Positions 5,552 to 6,786 of a stretch of DNA of 6,786 bases are shown here, piece by piece (position 1 is the stretch's first letter; the number at the start of each line of letters is the position of its first letter). The notes under the pieces are model-generated. The model saw only the letters and a list, made by a program, of their open reading frames with translations. It did not search any database and was not told the origin of the DNA. This stretch comes from Nitrososphaerota archaeon. GTDB taxonomy: Archaea; Thermoproteota; Nitrososphaeria; Nitrososphaerales; CADDZS01. The stretch covers positions 1 to 6,786 of the forward strand of contig JAJPHP010000056.1 of the NCBI GenBank assembly GCA_021325255.1, written 5' to 3'. Made by a program: the position numbers and the translations under genes.

Positions 5552-6053
5552 TTAGAAAATCCTACCACTCACTGTGGCTGAGACAAAGAAGGGAAGAAGA
5601 GTGATGGAGATAGGAGCTGTGCGGATAAAGCAGCTGTCTTTAATCTCTGCTGATTCCGTCGTTCGCCACCTGTCCGGATAGGGCTGCTGGTTGCCCAGCA
5701 TGATTATTTCTCCTCGCATCCACGGGTGAATCGCGCACATGAAGTGCAGGACTGTGCGTGGCTGTGCGTTGAACTTGAGCACGATTGTCTGGTCTGGAAA
5801 GAGTATGACGAGTCTCCGTAAGGCGTGGTTATGGATGTGAACGGCTTGTTGAAGTTAGGGAATGGGCTCCCGTCGGGAAGCGGTTCACCGTTGTTAACAC
5901 ACTGGAAGGCAAGGACTTCGGGTATGGAGGTGTCGGATTGCTGCTTGGCGGCCCCCGCTGCTTGTGAACACTGAGGATGGCGCCGCCTATCGTTCCAGGC
6001 GTCCCGCAGTTTAGGACATCGGTTGTTGTTACCTCTTCATCAGGTTTCTCTTT
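5552..6053 (-). pseudogene. Broken plastocyanin-like cupredoxin
   Basis: Three segments in shifting frames read as one copper protein. Segment 1 (about 6053-5957) gives VTTTDVLNCGTPGTIGGAIL followed by SVHKQ. Segment 2 (about 5955-5798) gives SIPEVLAFQCVNNGEPLPDG, then FPNFNKPFTSITTPYGDSSY. Segment 3 (about 5797-5552) gives DQTIVLKFNAQPRTVLHFMC followed by AIHPWMRGEII. Cys, His and Met of CxxHPWM are the usual type I copper ligands near the C-terminus. The SVH histidine could be the first ligand. Each break is repaired by adding one base: at a run of five C (5952-5956) and at the GG near 5795-5796. QPRT stands where the family usually has PGT. No start codon precedes segment 1, which follows the GYD stop directly. 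It would have been an exported electron carrier. Real decay and sequence error are both possible. Confidence 0.6.
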
Positions 6054-6341
6054 TCAGCTCTTGAGACCCCTGATGAACGCCTCCACGGACATTGCGGGCA
6101 TACTCATCATCTGTACAGTTCCGCGCGAGCCGAGCTCGGCCGACACTTTCGCAACGGTCTCATTGTCCGGGGCTTCAAGTATGGTGACAAAATCGTAGGG
6201 ACCCAGTACGACAAATTGCGAAACTACCTTTGCGCCGTACCTTTCAATCTCTTTGTTGACCTCGCTTATCCTGCTGGGGCGCTCCTTTACTGTCTTTCGA
6301 CCCTCAGGAGTCAGTGTTGAGAGAAGAACATATGTTGCCAT
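6054..6341 (-). CDS. GYD-domain protein
   Basis: This 95-residue protein spans a whole GYD domain (PF08734). It begins MATYVLLSTLTPEGRKTVKE, which gives the first strand and helix. LGPYDFVTILEAP (46-58) is the core motif that names the family, here GPYD. AMSVEAFIRGLK ends the chain. The fold is a small ferredoxin-like alpha/beta sandwich of the dimeric barrel type. Members occur in many bacteria and archaea, are cytoplasmic, and have no firmly established activity. ATG 6341 is the only sensible start. GGTGA lies nine bases upstream, and a TATA-like box (6367-6375) lies about 30 bases upstream. The broken cupredoxin follows immediately on the same strand, so the two may once have been co-transcribed. 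Confidence 0.9.
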   Translation of the reverse strand: MATYVLLSTLTPEGRKTVKERPSRISEVNKEIERYGAKVVSQFVVLGPYDFVTILEAPDNETVAKVSAELGSRGTVQMMSMPAMSVEAFIRGLKS

Positions 6342-6366
6342 GAGAATGTTTCACCGTAGCTTGATC

Positions 6367-6375
6367 TATTAAAAC
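6367..6375 (-). promoter_or_regulatory. TATA-like box of the GYD gene
   Basis: The minus strand reads GTTTTAATA, centred about 30 bases before ATG 6341. This predicts a transcript start near 6345 and a very short leader. If so, the GGTGA at 6351-6355 would lie outside the transcript and the gene would be leaderless. Sequence alone cannot decide. Confidence 0.45.
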
Positions 6376-6410
6376 GTCTTGAATGAAAATACGAAGGAGA
6401 TGGGCAACTG

Positions 6411-6503
6411 GTGGGCGGCAGCGCTCTAGGAAGAAGATCTATAGAGAGATCCCCAAAGACCTCAACCGCAAAACGAGGAAAGAATCCTACATTTTCGAGA
6501 TGA
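6411..6503 (+). CDS. Possible 30-residue basic protein (competing frames)
   Basis: GTG 6411 opens a short frame ending in TGA 6501-6503, with a basic sequence rich in Lys, Arg, Ser and Thr. Its last third reads KTSTAKRGKNPTFSR. AAGGAG (6394-6399) lies 11 bases upstream. A longer 61-residue frame, ATG 6383 to TGA 6566-6568, overlaps it and is also very basic (RQRSRKKIYREIPKDLNRKT), but has no Shine-Dalgarno. Only one, or neither, is real. No known family was recognised. The short frame is preferred for its ribosome site and compact composition. Confidence 0.25.
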   Translation: MGGSALGRRSIERSPKTSTAKRGKNPTFSR

Positions 6504-6586
6504 CACTGGCCTGCGTTGTTCAAGAACGAGTTTTAGATGATGAAGAGTTGCCATATCAAGCACTTTGATTTTGTAATCGGGTCGTT

Positions 6587-6611
6587 ATCAGTTCTGATAA
6601 TCAGAGTTGAT
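6587..6611. promoter_or_regulatory. Palindromic operator candidate upstream of the right-edge gene
   Basis: TTATCAG-TT-CTGATAA (6585-6600) is a seven-plus-seven inverted repeat. Inside it is ATCAGTTCTGATAATC (6587-6602), which differs only at the two central bases from 658-673. A second, imperfect copy, ATCAG-AG-TTGAT (6600-6611), follows in tandem 13 bases on. The pair lies 15 to 40 bases upstream of a TATA-like box, a usual place for a dimeric helix-turn-helix regulator. Confidence 0.45.
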
Positions 6612-6625
6612 ACTCGTCTCCCCTC

Positions 6626-6660
6626 TTTAAGTATCCTTGACTCACACATGATTCACAGGT
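6626..6660 (+). promoter_or_regulatory. TATA-like box and Shine-Dalgarno of the right-edge gene
   Basis: TTTAAGTA (6626-6633) is centred about 26 bases before 6655, and AGGT (6657-6660) stands eight bases before ATG 6669. Box, likely start and leader fit a short-leader archaeal transcript. Confidence 0.45.
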
Positions 6661-6668
6661 AAAGGGAA

Positions 6669-6786
6669 ATGGTAACGACAGGACAAGAAAGGGAAAAGCA
6701 AAGAGCAGGTCCAATCACCGAGCAGCTAACACGTGGAAAGTGGGCAGGAAGGTGGATCTGGGCAGCCGTTGGGCAGGGGCTGATAA
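6669..6786 (+). CDS. N-terminal part of a gene leaving the right edge, probably a membrane protein (partial)
   Basis: ATG 6669 opens a frame of 39 codons that reaches the window end without a stop. The first 25 residues are polar (MVTTGQEREKQRAGPITEQL and on). They then turn into WAGRWIWAAVGQGLI, the likely beginning of a membrane helix with aromatic residues at the interface. The upstream region has a TATA-like box at the right distance and the palindromic operator candidate at 6587-6611. An ATG at 6649 is followed at once by a stop and can be excluded. The family cannot be told from this part. Confidence 0.55.
   Translation, partial: MVTTGQEREKQRAGPITEQLTRGKWAGRWIWAAVGQGLI

Overview
The window looks like chromosomal DNA from an archaeon, most likely in or near the Thaumarchaeota/Nitrososphaerota. 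This is inferred and not proven by any marker gene. The signs are T/A-rich boxes about 25 bases before plausible transcript starts, Shine-Dalgarno sites of the GAGGTGA/GGAG type, frequent AGA/AGG arginine codons, small 2TM and GYD proteins, a duplicated anion-type ABC permease, and a plastocyanin-like CxxHPWM copper-site motif. No rRNA, tRNA, CRISPR array, transposase or phage gene could be seen.

Left part (1-2040): a probable C-terminal tail of a plus-strand gene runs to base 91. It faces a small minus-strand membrane protein (168-488). Divergent from that is a 2TM-domain protein (738-1040) with a good TATA box, a clear Shine-Dalgarno and a palindrome upstream. Next comes a solid gene for a CADD/TenA/PqqC-like heme-oxygenase-fold metalloenzyme (1247-1936), with its metal ligands and the residues used by chlamydial CADD in p-aminobenzoate synthesis all present.

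Middle (2048-3583): a minus-strand fused, internally duplicated ABC permease converges on the CADD-like gene. A hairpin lies between them. Its homologous reading continues upstream of the first usable ATG to an in-frame stop, so the 5' end may be broken. No ATPase or binding protein lies nearby.

Right part (3650-6669): coding is sparse and mostly on the minus strand. It holds a small zinc-ribbon protein (4041-4244), a short charged helical reading frame with one in-frame TGA (4341-4583), an unrecognised 107-residue protein with a good Shine-Dalgarno (4890-5213), a plastocyanin-like cupredoxin broken by two single-base frameshifts and lacking a start (about 5552-6053), and an intact GYD-domain protein (6054-6341). 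The right edge carries the start of another gene (6669 onward). Its promoter region has a palindrome, ATCAG-TT-CTGAT, that shares its half-sites and right flank with the palindrome before the 2TM gene.

The genes do not form one pathway or an obvious operon. The main points of interest are the shared palindrome, the CADD-like enzyme with a shortened ligand spacing, and the run of damaged reading frames between 3583 and 6053. That run is either real gene decay or uncorrected single-base sequence errors. I do not see a convincing new multi-gene system.
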